Positions 1 through 11,900 of a stretch of DNA of 64,000 nucleotides are shown in pieces. A program made the translations under genes and the position numbers. The DNA comes from Aplidium turbinatum (taxonomy: Eukaryota > Chordata > Ascidiacea > Aplousobranchia > Polyclinidae): the NCBI GenBank assembly GCA_918807975.1, contig OU964922.1, positions 26,896,329 to 26,960,328 on the forward strand, given 5' to 3'. The notes under the pieces are model-generated. The model ran no database searches. It was not told the DNA's origin and was given only the letters and a program-made list of their open reading frames with translations. Numbering within the stretch: position 1 is the first letter of the stretch; every line of letters begins with the position of its first letter.

Positions 1-181
1 GCGTTGTTCGACTAATTTTGTTGCTGCGGTATTATAAGACAAATATTAACAACATGTAACGCTGGATACGTTCTTTTCTAGCATAAAAGTCAGTCTTATT
101 ACCTAAAATTTTATTAATGCGGCCGCCACAGCTCTCCTTAGTACCAAAGTGGCCCGCATGCAAAAAGGTTGGTGACCCCTG
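1..181 (-). mobile_element. hAT-type transposon end, cut by the window edge
   Basis: The plus strand ends with GGTTGGTGACCCCTG at about 167-181. Read on the minus strand this is CAGGGGTCACCAACC, a typical hAT terminal inverted repeat start. It is followed by a GC-rich GGGCCACTTTGG stretch of the kind found just inside hAT ends. The rest of the element lies left of the window, so family, length and target duplication cannot be checked. The open frame at 32-256 lies partly inside this repeat and is not a host gene. Confidence 0.5.
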
Positions 182-2816
182 CTCTAGAGCTTCATAATGA
201 AATACAGTAGCCTGATGCTGCGAATTAGCACAGCAAATAATCACTTCCACAAGCAAGGGTTTGTCGGAGACATAGCTAGCCTAACTGATTGAGAAAGAAG
301 ATAAATCAGAATAATTGAAATAAAGACAGGGTTTCTGCCGAAACTGATAAAAAGTGAGAAACTAAGTGAATTGGCGATTTGCGTAGCCTACATAGTTTCT
401 GGTGTAGTTTCAATCCCAATAGCTAACTTCGATTGTCATTGTTTTAAGCGGCACTTCACGGATATCACGGCTTTCAGAGATCCCATTCTTGTTACTCAGT
501 CATTCATGTTGTATTTTAATGTAACTTTGCAACAACAAAATACTACACGGTTTACTGACCAGAAATAATTAAAAGAAGCAAAAGTGTTAAAAAGTATATA
601 CAAAATATCTAATAGATCAGTGTGCTACATTAAACAAATGAAGAAACATTAAGGAAAATACGGTACCTTAGCCTATATGAAAAGCTACAAAGTGTAAAAC
701 TACAATCACAGTCGCATGAAACAGTTTCGTGGCAGTGAAGTTGCGAGAATTCTCATACGTTGACAATTCAAAACAGTGATGCCCAACTGTTGTTGCCAAG
801 CGAGTCACCAGCCATAAAAAATGAATTTGACTTAAATTAAATACAATATGAATATAGCAATGATTCTAAATCAAATATAGTTATTACTATCTGAATCCTT
901 AAATAAAATATTTCAAAATGAATATTCTATTTGAATAAGAACTTCTGATGATCCGTGTAGGTGAAACAGGCTGTTAAGGATTCTGATAGTAATAACTATA
1001 TTTGATTTAATTCGCTCTGCTTTGCTTTTTTGCTTAGCATTAAGCACTTTTTGTAGTATTAATAGTTTTCATTGTTTTAGCAATGATTCTAGATAAATTT
1101 AGGTTGTAATTGAAAAAGAGAAGATAGAGGCAAAGAAATAAGTATAGGCCTAGCTAGGTCCAAAAAATTTAGGCCCTTTTTAATTTCATTTTGTCAATAG
1201 GCTGCAATAAACTTTTCATGCATAAGAACTGCCTACAACACTTGAATCTAGCCTACTTTATGTAAGCTGGATTCTGGGCAACGTTTTCTGTTTAGGCTAC
1301 TTTCAATCAAACATTCTTTTGGCGCAGATTTAAAGAAGTTTTTGCTTGTTTGCAAAATTGAGCTCATTCATCATCAAATAGACAAAAACATAAGCAGCAT
1401 TGACTTAAAATACTTTGTCTTTTTACGTTACCAGTAGCCTATACCAAGACAACATTCCTGGGTCAAATAGGTATTTTAGTAAAGAGAAAATAAGTTTCAT
1501 ATCCGTCATACCGTCCGTAAAATTTGAATAGAATGTGAAATATTTAGTACATTCCAAAAATCTCATTTCTTGGAAAAGTACATACAATCGAAGACACAGA
1601 AATGGCTGACCGAGAACAAGTTAATTATTAAGTCATCATAATCCCTCTTTATTGTTAGTTTTACTAGTTGTCGAAACACAGTTTACGACTAAATCGACTA
1701 AAACTGAAAACCAATAAAAAATCACATTAAACTTCCTACGTTGACCAAATTTAGTCAGTTGCTTTTTAGAGATTGCATAAGCCGAGTTCAATGACTCTCT
1801 CGGCTCTGAAACCTTATTGTCAATCGTGTAGAATTAATTTCCTACACAGCTAAATCCGTCAGTTCTGCGTTGATTAAACGCCTGTATACGTTAATTTAAT
1901 GAAGAAATGACAAGTTTTGCTGTTTGGGTTTGAAGTTGGTAATTTAGTTTTTCAAACAAGGAGCATGCACTCCGGAAGGTATAGCCGACACGCTAGTAGA
2001 TTGGGCCTACAACTTCAAATTTTTTAGCCTATTAGATGTAGGCTATCGTTTGGTAAAGGCTATCATGGCCTTTATTGACTGTTGTTGACAGTTTCCTGCA
2101 CCACGAGGCACTAATGTTGTAAATATCTTGGCAAAAAAACAAATAACGTTAATGATATATAGACTACAATCTCCAGAGCATGCTAGGCTTCACATAGACC
2201 CAGGCTTCCTACAGTATAAAACTTTCTGAAAATATCACTTTCTATTTTAGTAAAAAATAAGCATTAAGTAAACGTAGCGAGTGAAAAGCAATACAACATA
2301 CAGGGCCGTGTGAACTATTCTCCGTGCCTCTCGTACGAGGGCCCAAGATAGTTTTATAGTAGCATATTATCCTATAATGTATTTTGGCTATTCAAAAAAT
2401 ATAAATAGGCCTACCGCAACAAAAGTTTGAAATTGAATAGCTCACACTACGCTAGGCGTGTAAACCGTTTCCAACACCCCTGTCTAAAGGCCTACCATTT
2501 TTAGTTCGTCCGGAGTTTCACGTCCAGCTTGGCCAATGCAAAAAGGAAAAAATGCAAAGCAACAGGTTGCACATTTCACGAGAGAGTGAATACAATTTAG
2601 GATTTTTTGAATCTGATAAACTTTATAGCCTGATTGCAGCAAAGTGCAACCCAAATCAAGCTTTTTAACTAAGTAGCCTAACAAATTTCACTCCAAATCT
2701 GTTGTGATACTGTCAAAATATTGTTACACAAATTTTGTTTGTTGTTTTTCGTATGTTATTGTTCTTATTTTATGGTAGATCTAAGCTGTCCCTTTCCAGT
2801 CAAGTTTCGAAAACAA
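182..2816. other. Gene-poor stretch downstream of Gli
   Basis: I see no coding exon with splice support here. It holds the inverted repeat at 868-1008 and a short piece starting at 2301 with CAGGGCCGTGTGA, which matches the end of the terminal-repeat element found whole at 60859-61349. It also holds many copies of the TAGCCTA/TAGGCTA word. Small open frames such as 371-568 and 2484-2684 have no recognisable content. Confidence 0.5.
868..1008. repeat. 35-bp-arm inverted repeat with 71-bp loop
   Basis: The left arm at 868-902 and right arm at 974-1008 are reverse complements with one mismatch. The loop contains CTGATGATCC and GTGAAAC, faintly like a hammerhead core. No clear target duplication flanks it. 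It could be a tiny MITE, a foldback of a Penelope-type repeat or a structured RNA. Confidence 0.55.
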
Positions 2817-2817
2817 C

Positions 2818-2823
2818 TTTATT
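2818..2823 (-). promoter_or_regulatory. Candidate polyadenylation signal of Gli
   Basis: TTTATT on the plus strand is AATAAA on the minus strand. It lies about 95 bases downstream of the predicted Gli stop codon at 2917-2919, a reasonable distance for a short 3' UTR. Confidence 0.4.
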
Positions 2824-2916
2824 CATTTTCCAACGCCCTTTTTTTAATACGTTGGGAAACACGGAATTTGAATTTCTGTGTGCAATGTTTCATCACTGCT
2901 GTAAGGAAGTATTAAG

Positions 2917-5900
2917 TTACACTGGCCCATCAGCAAACACCATGGACGTTTGACTTGGACAACGATCCACAGCTTTCAGTTGTAAAACAGCAGCGGAGTC
3001 ATGACTTCTCATTGACTCGGTATTGGCCATATAGCTATATGGCGATCCTGGTGGCAAATCCAGACCTGCAACAAAATCAAGTTCATAGGCTGCGCAATTG
3101 ATTTTATAATGGTGTTGTATGCTTTACTAAAGGCGGCAGATTATCAGTTTATCATCAGGAGCATTTACAGTAGCCTATCTATAGATAGCTCCATTCGCAA
3201 GAGAAACTGTTGAATCCCTCATTCATTAACTCTTTACATAAACTCATTCTTTATAAACTCATTCATTAACACATTACGTATTGGAACAAAAAGATTAATT
3301 AAATAGAGGAAAAATGTATTTGTCTTAATACTGTATAATACGAAACAGAAAGTTTTGCCGCAAATCAAATTCTTTCTTATACAACGAAACAAAGGAGCCT
3401 AAACGATCAAGATTAAACCAACGGCAACTCAAAAAGAATATTTAAGCTAAAACACCTTTGTAGCCTACAAAAGACTACAAAGTCAACCGTTCTTTGTAAT
3501 GAGCGCGTTTTTGTCAAACACAAAGTTTCGTTAATACCGTATTGTGTTTTGGTTAATCTGTCGGCCAGAAATATGTTACTACGTTTTTCGTTTCTTTGCT
3601 ACACATTGTTATTGAGATAAAAGTTTTTTTTTTCTATTGCAAATAAAAAATCAATCTCTCATGTGAATATCTAAGTCTATATCTCAAATTGACTGACGCA
3701 AGCATAAAGGGGTTAGTATCCTACCTTTTCGTTCTGAGTTATTACTGTTGACAGAAATGGCTCTTTGCACAGCTTCATACGTCATTCCTACGCCATCAGT
3801 GACGTGAAACATGCCAAGATGATTTGAACTGGTAGAAGAATGGACACTAAACACACAAAACAAATAAAATATCTTAAAGGTATTTCCTGCGAATGCTTGT
3901 CATGTTTGTATAGCATACCATGCATATTAGACTACTAACAAGACAACTGTAGTTAATTTAATGTTAACACTAACAGTTATCCAGTAGCCTATATTGATGT
4001 ATTAAAGTAAATAAAAACTTAGGTGTGACGAGTAAACTTAATGAATAGAGCTGCACGTAGCAAAATAACATTTCGTAAATTTACGTACAAGAACAGAATC
4101 ATATGAATAGTTAGGCTAAGCTACGTTCAAATAATGCAAAGTAGAATACCCACCGTAATCTGCTTGATTGATGGTAAGAAGGTGTCAAAGAGTTTCTGTT
4201 GAGATTGGCGCTGCAACGGTGTGAACGATGTTCATCTGATGCGCTGTTACTAGAGTTGTAACCTATTGAAAACAAAATGAAAAATCAGAGGAGGTCTAAT
4301 CAAGACACCAAGTAAAATAAATCGATTAAGAGATGATTCAGATAATACAAACCAAGGAAGTTTCCAGAAATATTTAATAAAACTACCATTCAACGTTTTA
4401 TAGGCAGAGAAAACTTTTTTCTCTCTACAAAGAGATGACTATACGAAACCATCTTTATGGCATATCTTTGTATCAGTAAGCTGCATTCAAGTAAAATCCC
4501 ATGATATTTTAATGCAGGAGATCGTTAAAGTATAGTGCCAGGATTGGTACCTTTGGAACTTGGTCTTCTTGAAGATGAGCCTGGGGTTGACGGTGGGTGT
4601 GGAATCATGTGAGGCATGTCTTCTGAGTTGTTACCTAGCGTACTGGAGGAAATATTTTGTATGTAGATGTGAGGATTTTTTTGATGATTTCTACCTGAGA
4701 CAATATTCACATTAGAGTGAGGGAGATTAGAATGTGTCCCAGGAAGTGAAAGAGGTGGAGGTGGTGGAGGCATTAATTGCTGAAGATTTAAAGACTCTTC
4801 ATTGTGTTCCACATGATGAGAGTAAGAAGGATGAGGAGACATAGGCACATTGTGATGAAAAGGATCGTGATTGGCCGGAGAAAGATAGGGAGGTTGAGGA
4901 GTCGTAAAATGATGGGAACTGGGTTGGTGGGATACATCATTATTTTGGTTTTGTGATGCGATGGGAGGCAAATGATACGGATTCGGTGGAAGACGAACTT
5001 GATGGGAGTGGAGTGGATTAAAAGGATGCAGATTAGATTGATTTCTTGGACTTTGAGAGTGGGGATGTCCGAATGAATATACTGGAGTGTTTCTAGTTGG
5101 TTGGAGGTGAGGAGAATTGGCACAAGATTGACTTCCCATCAAACCATGAGTATCTTTTCGATTTGTACTTCCCACTGCCCCATCACCTACAAAAGTACAT
5201 TTTTTATTAGGTTGATTACCCTGGGCTAGAATAATAGCTTATTCGGATTAAAACAACATTTTGAGAAAGTTTTTTAACAGAAAACAACTGTTTCATCATA
5301 ATATTATTAAGCGCTTATTCTAGACCTTGTGATCCATACGAAGTGAAGAGAGCAATTCAACGAATTCACTTGCATGCACCATGCACCATAAGACATATGC
5401 CAGCATAAACAAGTAGACACATTAGGCGTGTACGTTCAAAATAACATTATAACTTACGAGATACATAGTTTGTTTGTTTAAAGTGTTCATGAAACAATGA
5501 CAATAAGAAACAATCCTATTAGAATTGACAGATATTTAGGTCTACAAATGAAACAGTAGTGAGATAAAGCAATGAGGTTTTAGCTGTTTGTAAGTGCAAT
5601 TGAAGGCATTTCGCTTATTGGTTGGTTGGTTGATTTTGAATCTTTATCCTCGGACTGAAAAAGCCTTGATAGGTTATTGCTGGTAGTTTCGCATACTTGT
5701 AGAGGCTCTTAACGCAGGGCCGGTTACCGAGATTGGCAGGGTGAAGTTTTCAGATTGAGAGGTTGGAATTATTCCATTCACTAGGTGTCACTGAAAGGAG
5801 AGCAGTCCTGAAATGCGTTGCTCAAGCGCACACCCCGAGAGTCGAACCAGCGCCGCGTGATCTTGAGCCGGGCGCGTAACCACTGAGCTAACGGGGCGGA

Positions 5901-8900
5901 CATTGGAAAACATTTTTCCATTTAGCGCCACCAGGTATAGATGAAGTGAATGGGTCTACGGTAACGGAATACATCTTTTGCAAGGATCCAAACTGCCTAA
6001 GATTCTTTCTCATTCTGAGGTTACAAAGTGTATTATTCTAGTCAATCAACGTACCTCGATCCAGTCCTAAAGTTTCTTCGTGAGCTAGTAGATGCAGAGG
6101 TTGAATAGTGAGACAGTCAACCAACCCTTCACTTTTAACAGTGTCCAAACTTCTCATCTGAAACAAAAGTTTTAACAGTATGTTCAACTTAAGCTATATC
6201 TCTTGAAACCGCTCATCATCTTGTAGATGTCATATGACGTCACATCGTTATAGATGGACTTTCACGACAAAAGTAGTTTCGCAAATTTTATAAAAGACGT
6301 TATTGTATTTAAACTAAACCGAGTGAGATATAGGCAACTTAAACACGTTGGACAACTTGCCTTTTGCCTGAATTTATATGTATTTTGCGACTGTTGCTTA
6401 TTAACTTTGCTATTGTAACTTGAATTCAAAGATTCAACCGAAATGGATTTAATACTCCGAAGAAAAACAACGATGTCAGTCGTTCAAAATCCTTTGTCAA
6501 AAATCTCCAGATTTATCCTTCAAAGTTTATTTAGCGTCAAAAAAGGACGCTGATCAAATCGAACTACGTTTAAACTTGAATTAAACATTAAACGATTGCT
6601 GGAATAAAGCTTGATTGATCGAATGGCAATGAAATTTTTTTAATTAATTGCTTTAGCTTTGAGTCACCTTGATACCATGAAGTGTTTATTGAAGGTGTGA
6701 TCACAAATAGTAAAAAATAATATTGAAAAAAAGATTGAAATAAAGTGATAGGTATTTAGCTTTCTCAGCCTGATTATTTCGGCAATTAGAACGCAGATCA
6801 AGTCATCGCGGTGTTTTTGAGTTTACATTGCAGTGTAACATGGCTTATAGTTCTATGTGACCTTTAGTAACAACTATTTGCCAAGATAAGGCGATATGAC
6901 ACGAAAGCCTACATTGGACTGTAAGTTTTTCTAAGACTGGTGATACTAAAGATAGTGATAACACAAAGTCAAAGCCTATAGAAACATATACACAGAGACG
7001 TTAAAAGAATAGGCTAACATGAGTCCCGTACCAATGAGATCCTTGAGGCCAAGATCAAGACATTTCTCAGAAAAACACACCATATCCAAATAATACAAGG
7101 TGGTTTTTTAAAGTTTATGGTCCAAAAGCGTCCAAAAGTATCACATAAGTATTTACGGTCCAAAAGTATCCCATAAGCATTCCCGGTTCAAAAGTATCTC
7201 ATAAGTACCCCGGTCCAAAAGTATCCCATAATTATCCCCGGTCCAAAAGTATCCCATAAGTATTCCCGGTCCAAAAGTATCCCATAAGTATCCCCGGTCC
7301 AAAAGTATCCCATAATTATCCCCGGTCCAAAAGTATCCCATAAGTATCCCCGGTCCAAAAGTATCCTATAAGTATTCCCGGTCCAAAAGTATCCCATAAG
7401 TATTCCCGGTCCAAAAGTATCCCATAAGTATTCCCGGTCTAAAAGTATCCCATAAGTATCCCCGGTCCAAAAGTATCCCATAAGTATCCCCGGTCCAAAA
7501 GTATCCCATACGTATCCCCGGTCCTAAAGTATCTCTTGGACTCCAATGTCAACGGTGTTACTGCATACAGTATTTTGTCACAAAGTAGGCTAAAGCTAAT
7601 TTTTCAGAAACATCAAATAACTGTTTCATTTCATTCGAACTGTTGTTGAATTACAATAAAGCTTCAGTAGAAAGTTCGTTTTGCTGTATCATTGACTACC
7701 ATAATGCACAGTCAGATTTATCTTCTAATTCCTATTTTTATGTATGTTGCAGATGTAAAATAATTGCTGATGAGGACACAAGTAGACCTACGTGTCGAAA
7801 ACGTTTGAGCTGATTTGAATTATGATGTATTTCTGTGTGTAATAAAACATGTTAAACTCGTTGAAATTACAATAAAGTTACCAAAACATAACAATAAATT
7901 GATAAGTGTGTTTAAAAAGATTGTTTTGTCGAAAAAAAAAATAAACAAAATTTAAACAGTTTTATAAAATCGACTTGGTATAAAACGTAATTCATCACAT
8001 AAAAAAAATGAACTTCAAAACAACGAAAAGGCAAAGGAAGTTTGCTTCCGAAACCGAACGGACGGACCCCTGGAACTCTTGAAATGGTTTCTTTAGTACC
8101 CCCCATAAACCAGGCCTAAGCACAAGAGCATGCGTTTCTCAGCATTAAAGTGTAGCAAAAAGTGGCAGCGATAGACACGTGTTTCGCCCACTAGGCTGAT
8201 CTCATCAGTATCGCACCATTAATTCATGCCAACAGAGTGACCGACTTCTGCTTTAGTGAGTTGTCAGCCTTGTGCTGACGTCAGGAAAATCGCTCCTTCT
8301 AAACACTATGCGAATACAGCACACCTTTAGAATGTCAATAAAATTTGAAAATTTTCCCATCGATTATTTACAGAGATAGTCATATAGGTGTAGTCTTTTA
8401 CTCTTTAAATTTGGTGGAATATTGACCCATGAGAGCTTAGACCTTTATAAAATAAAACGTTACGTAATAAGGAGAGCAGTTAAGACTTACAGTGAAATAC
8501 TAACTTCCACTCAAAGCTTTACATAGTATCAAGCAAAATTTGCAGAAGTAACAGTTCTGTGATGGGTCTGGAGGTTAATATCAACTATTTCAGAGGCGAC
8601 AATACTGGTAACGGTAGCACACCTACGTTGCAAAGCAGATTTCTTTCATCTTATTTTAGCAACAGACAAAAATACATTTCAGATTCAAAACATTAAAGTT
8701 TACGATTAACTGACGAAATAGAAAGGTAAATTACCTAACCAATGCAAATTGATGGCCAACCTTTCATAACTGTCTGACAAGATAAAAGTTCAGTTGCTGG
8801 CACTCACAACTGTTTACACAAGTTAAGGCAAATCGAAAATTTGCTCAAGATCTTTCATATTCAAGGAATTCGATTGTCAAAAGTTAAAGTCAATTAAACA

Positions 8901-11900
8901 AACAAAAACTCTGAACCTTTGCCTGTTGAAGAGAGTTTTATAAATGTCTAATGTCGAACAGATGTCAGCAATAAACTTTTAATTTTTTAACTCTCATTTA
9001 AACTTGGCCAACAAACCTGTTATCAAGCAATCTGTTTGACTTATTTATTTTATCTGTTCAGTAATTAAAACGCTGAGTTAACGGAAGTTGTGACAAGTAA
9101 CTAGAAAAGAGAATGAATTCAATCTAAGAGCAAAAGTAATAAACAGATAAACTATAGTCCACTTAAGCTAAGTAGGCTACATGTGATTTGTGGCCTTAGC
9201 AACATACCTACCAGCTGTATTAGCCTATGTGAGCACAGTAGCCTACTTACTGCTCAAGGCGGCCACAAAAAGGAAAACCTCATGTTCGTTTATGCTCATA
9301 ACTTACAAAGTGTAAAAGAAAATGTTTTTCTCTTGCCAACATAGCAATGGCATTATGTAGTACTTTTATATCAATTAGATGCACTTCACTACTTATACTC
9401 TCACCTTATCTTTTTTAACAGCTTCATCCTATGATGCAATCAAAACATGGGCAATTAAGTAAAACAATTTTGATTCAGCAATAAAGCATGTCTATGCATT
9501 GATTTCTTACCTTTTTTCTTGTCTGTTCTTTTGTGGTGTGTCCCCCTTTTACATGTTTGCGTAAGGAAGAAGGGTCTGTGTAACGTTTATTGCAGCCAGG
9601 AAACTGACAGGCGTATGGTTTCTGAAAACAAAAATGCATGAGAAAATTGTTCTAACAAGTTACTTACAGTAATAATTTAACTTATTAGACTACACCTTTA
9701 GCTTGTTAGTAACCACAGTGTCCCATTTTGTGTCACAGTTGGAAATTTTAGATAAACCCATGCAAAGCAGTATTTTACATTTTTAAATTACGTGCCATGC
9801 TGGAAAGGTTGTTACTTTGACCCATTTACAAAATGTTGTCCTTATATTGGCTAGCCTATGTCAAATTATATAATTACTTTTCTTGTTTTTTGAGAGGTGG
9901 CACGTTTACACAAGTTAAAGTGTCTCCCCTGGATCAGCTGGTGGCAACTGTCGAAGAAAACGAAGTCATATAAATTTCAATTTAGCTATTACCGTGTCCA
10001 AATGAGTTCTTTGGTGTTTCGCTCGGTCTGAAGAATTGCTGAAAGCCTTAGAGCAGCCCACATGTTGACATATATACGGCCGTTCTCCGGTATGAGAACG
10101 AAGATGGATCTTCAAGTTCTCCAGTCGTGAAAAAGCTTTATTGCATCCTTCAAACTAAAAGGAAATTGAATAAATTATAAATCAAATTTCGTTGCTTGGA
10201 AACACTTCTTCAATCTGAACATATGAGTTGTATCTATGTAAATAATCTTTAAATTGTTTTATAATGATTAGTAGACATGGTTTCGCGGCGGCCTGCACGA
10301 ATAAAGAAGTCAATTCATATATTATGTAAATAGGTATGGGAATGTCACAAAAGCTGTAGACTACGTTTACGTAGCAAATCTTGTGTAAAAAGAAAAGATA
10401 GGCCTTGTAAAACAAAGATTCTGAACTAATTGCTTGCTCATTAAAAGAGAAAAAGTAGTTTTACACCATGCAGATGCATTGTTTAGGATTATGCAACGTT
10501 GACAAACAAAAAATGTTAACATTTATGCAATAGTTTCAACTTCGTAGTGCTAGTTGATGTACGTTGGCGACACAATCAAGAATGCAAATTAAAATATTAA
10601 TTAAAAATATATCAGCTTCGAAAAAATTCACTCACTGATCGTGAAAATCCCGTGTTTTGCTGAACACACAAAGTTTAAAATTTATATAGAGAATTGTTGA
10701 GCTTGAATTTTCAAAAACATACTAGAAGGCTATCACGCGGGCCGCATGAAATACTGTGACGAGCCGCAATGAGGCCTGCAAACAGCGGGCGAAGCTGGCC
10801 TTTAAAGTTAATTTTCCGGAATAGGAGCCCACACACCCTAAACCCTTTGATACATCTTTCATAGAAAAGTCGTGCACGTTTTTAAGTTTTGAAATTTTTT
10901 TCTTTAACAAGATATTTCTAAGGCTTTTGCAAGTGGTTGCAAGCTGTTATCAAAAGACATTGTGTCCTCCTTCCAAAGCTGATTGATATATCGCTCATGC
11001 ACACGAATGACAACCAGAATCTTCTGTCCGCAAACATCGTGATGCAAACGAAAAATAAACTTATTTTTAGCCTGTTGTCAAAGTCAGCTTTGTAATAAAA
11101 ATTTCAGCAGTTTTAGAACTTATCATGGGCCACAATTGTTCTCACCAGCATAGCTTGCAACCCAGAGACATTTATTTGACTGAGTTTGACTCATCGATTT
11201 TGTGGTTGTTGGTGTCAAGCGAAAAAGAACAATCCATTGAGATCAGTCATTTTTATGCACTGCTATTGCTTTTTATGTCTTCAGATATCGGTGTAACAAA
11301 TCACTGATTTGTTGGATGGACTTCTCTCAAAGCAGCAATGGATGAATCTTCGATATTCTATCTTATGATCAGAAAAAAATGAAATTATTATTCCTTTGCT
11401 TAAGCTTTTTATTTGCCTTTGTTTTTATATAATAGTGAAGATGACTTAGTTAATATTTGTTCTTCTTACGTACGTCTGCAGTGATACATTGGTTTTCATA
11501 CAGTTTTTTTTTGCTTCTAATAAGTATGATTTTAGTTTTTGGATTATAGTTATGAATTTGTTTAAGGCATACTGTTATTTTTCGCTGAAAATTATACACA
11601 AAAATAAAGTAGATCTTTTATATTGCTCACGGAATGCCGTCTATTGACCACACTAATAGAAATTAGACTTTTGTTAAAAACGGTTAACTCCATGTTTATG
11701 CGCTTGTGTTGGCTTTGCATTTAATGAATCGAAATCGGAAATAGAATCTCTATGATTATGCGCTGTACACAGGTTATTCCTAGTATTTTACCTTGCAAAG
11801 CAAATTTATTCAAAACGTCCATTTCAAAATTACTAGAAATAAATTATTGTGAAACGTAAACTATATTTGTCGGACATGAAATGTTCTCTTATCTAGTGGC

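Noticed and set aside
5800-5900. tRNA gene
   Set aside because: Box A and B are present but the cloverleaf does not close, and a long SINE body follows; the same applies to 15661, 37330 and 59600.
7153-7481. Two open frames rich in Gly-Tyr-Phe-Trp repeats
   Set aside because: They are frame-through translations of the 28-bp minisatellite in a Gli intron; there is no start context, splice site or composition of a real repeat protein.
7120-7540. CRISPR-like array
   Set aside because: Units are contiguous 28-mers without unique spacers, and the genome is animal; it is a minisatellite.
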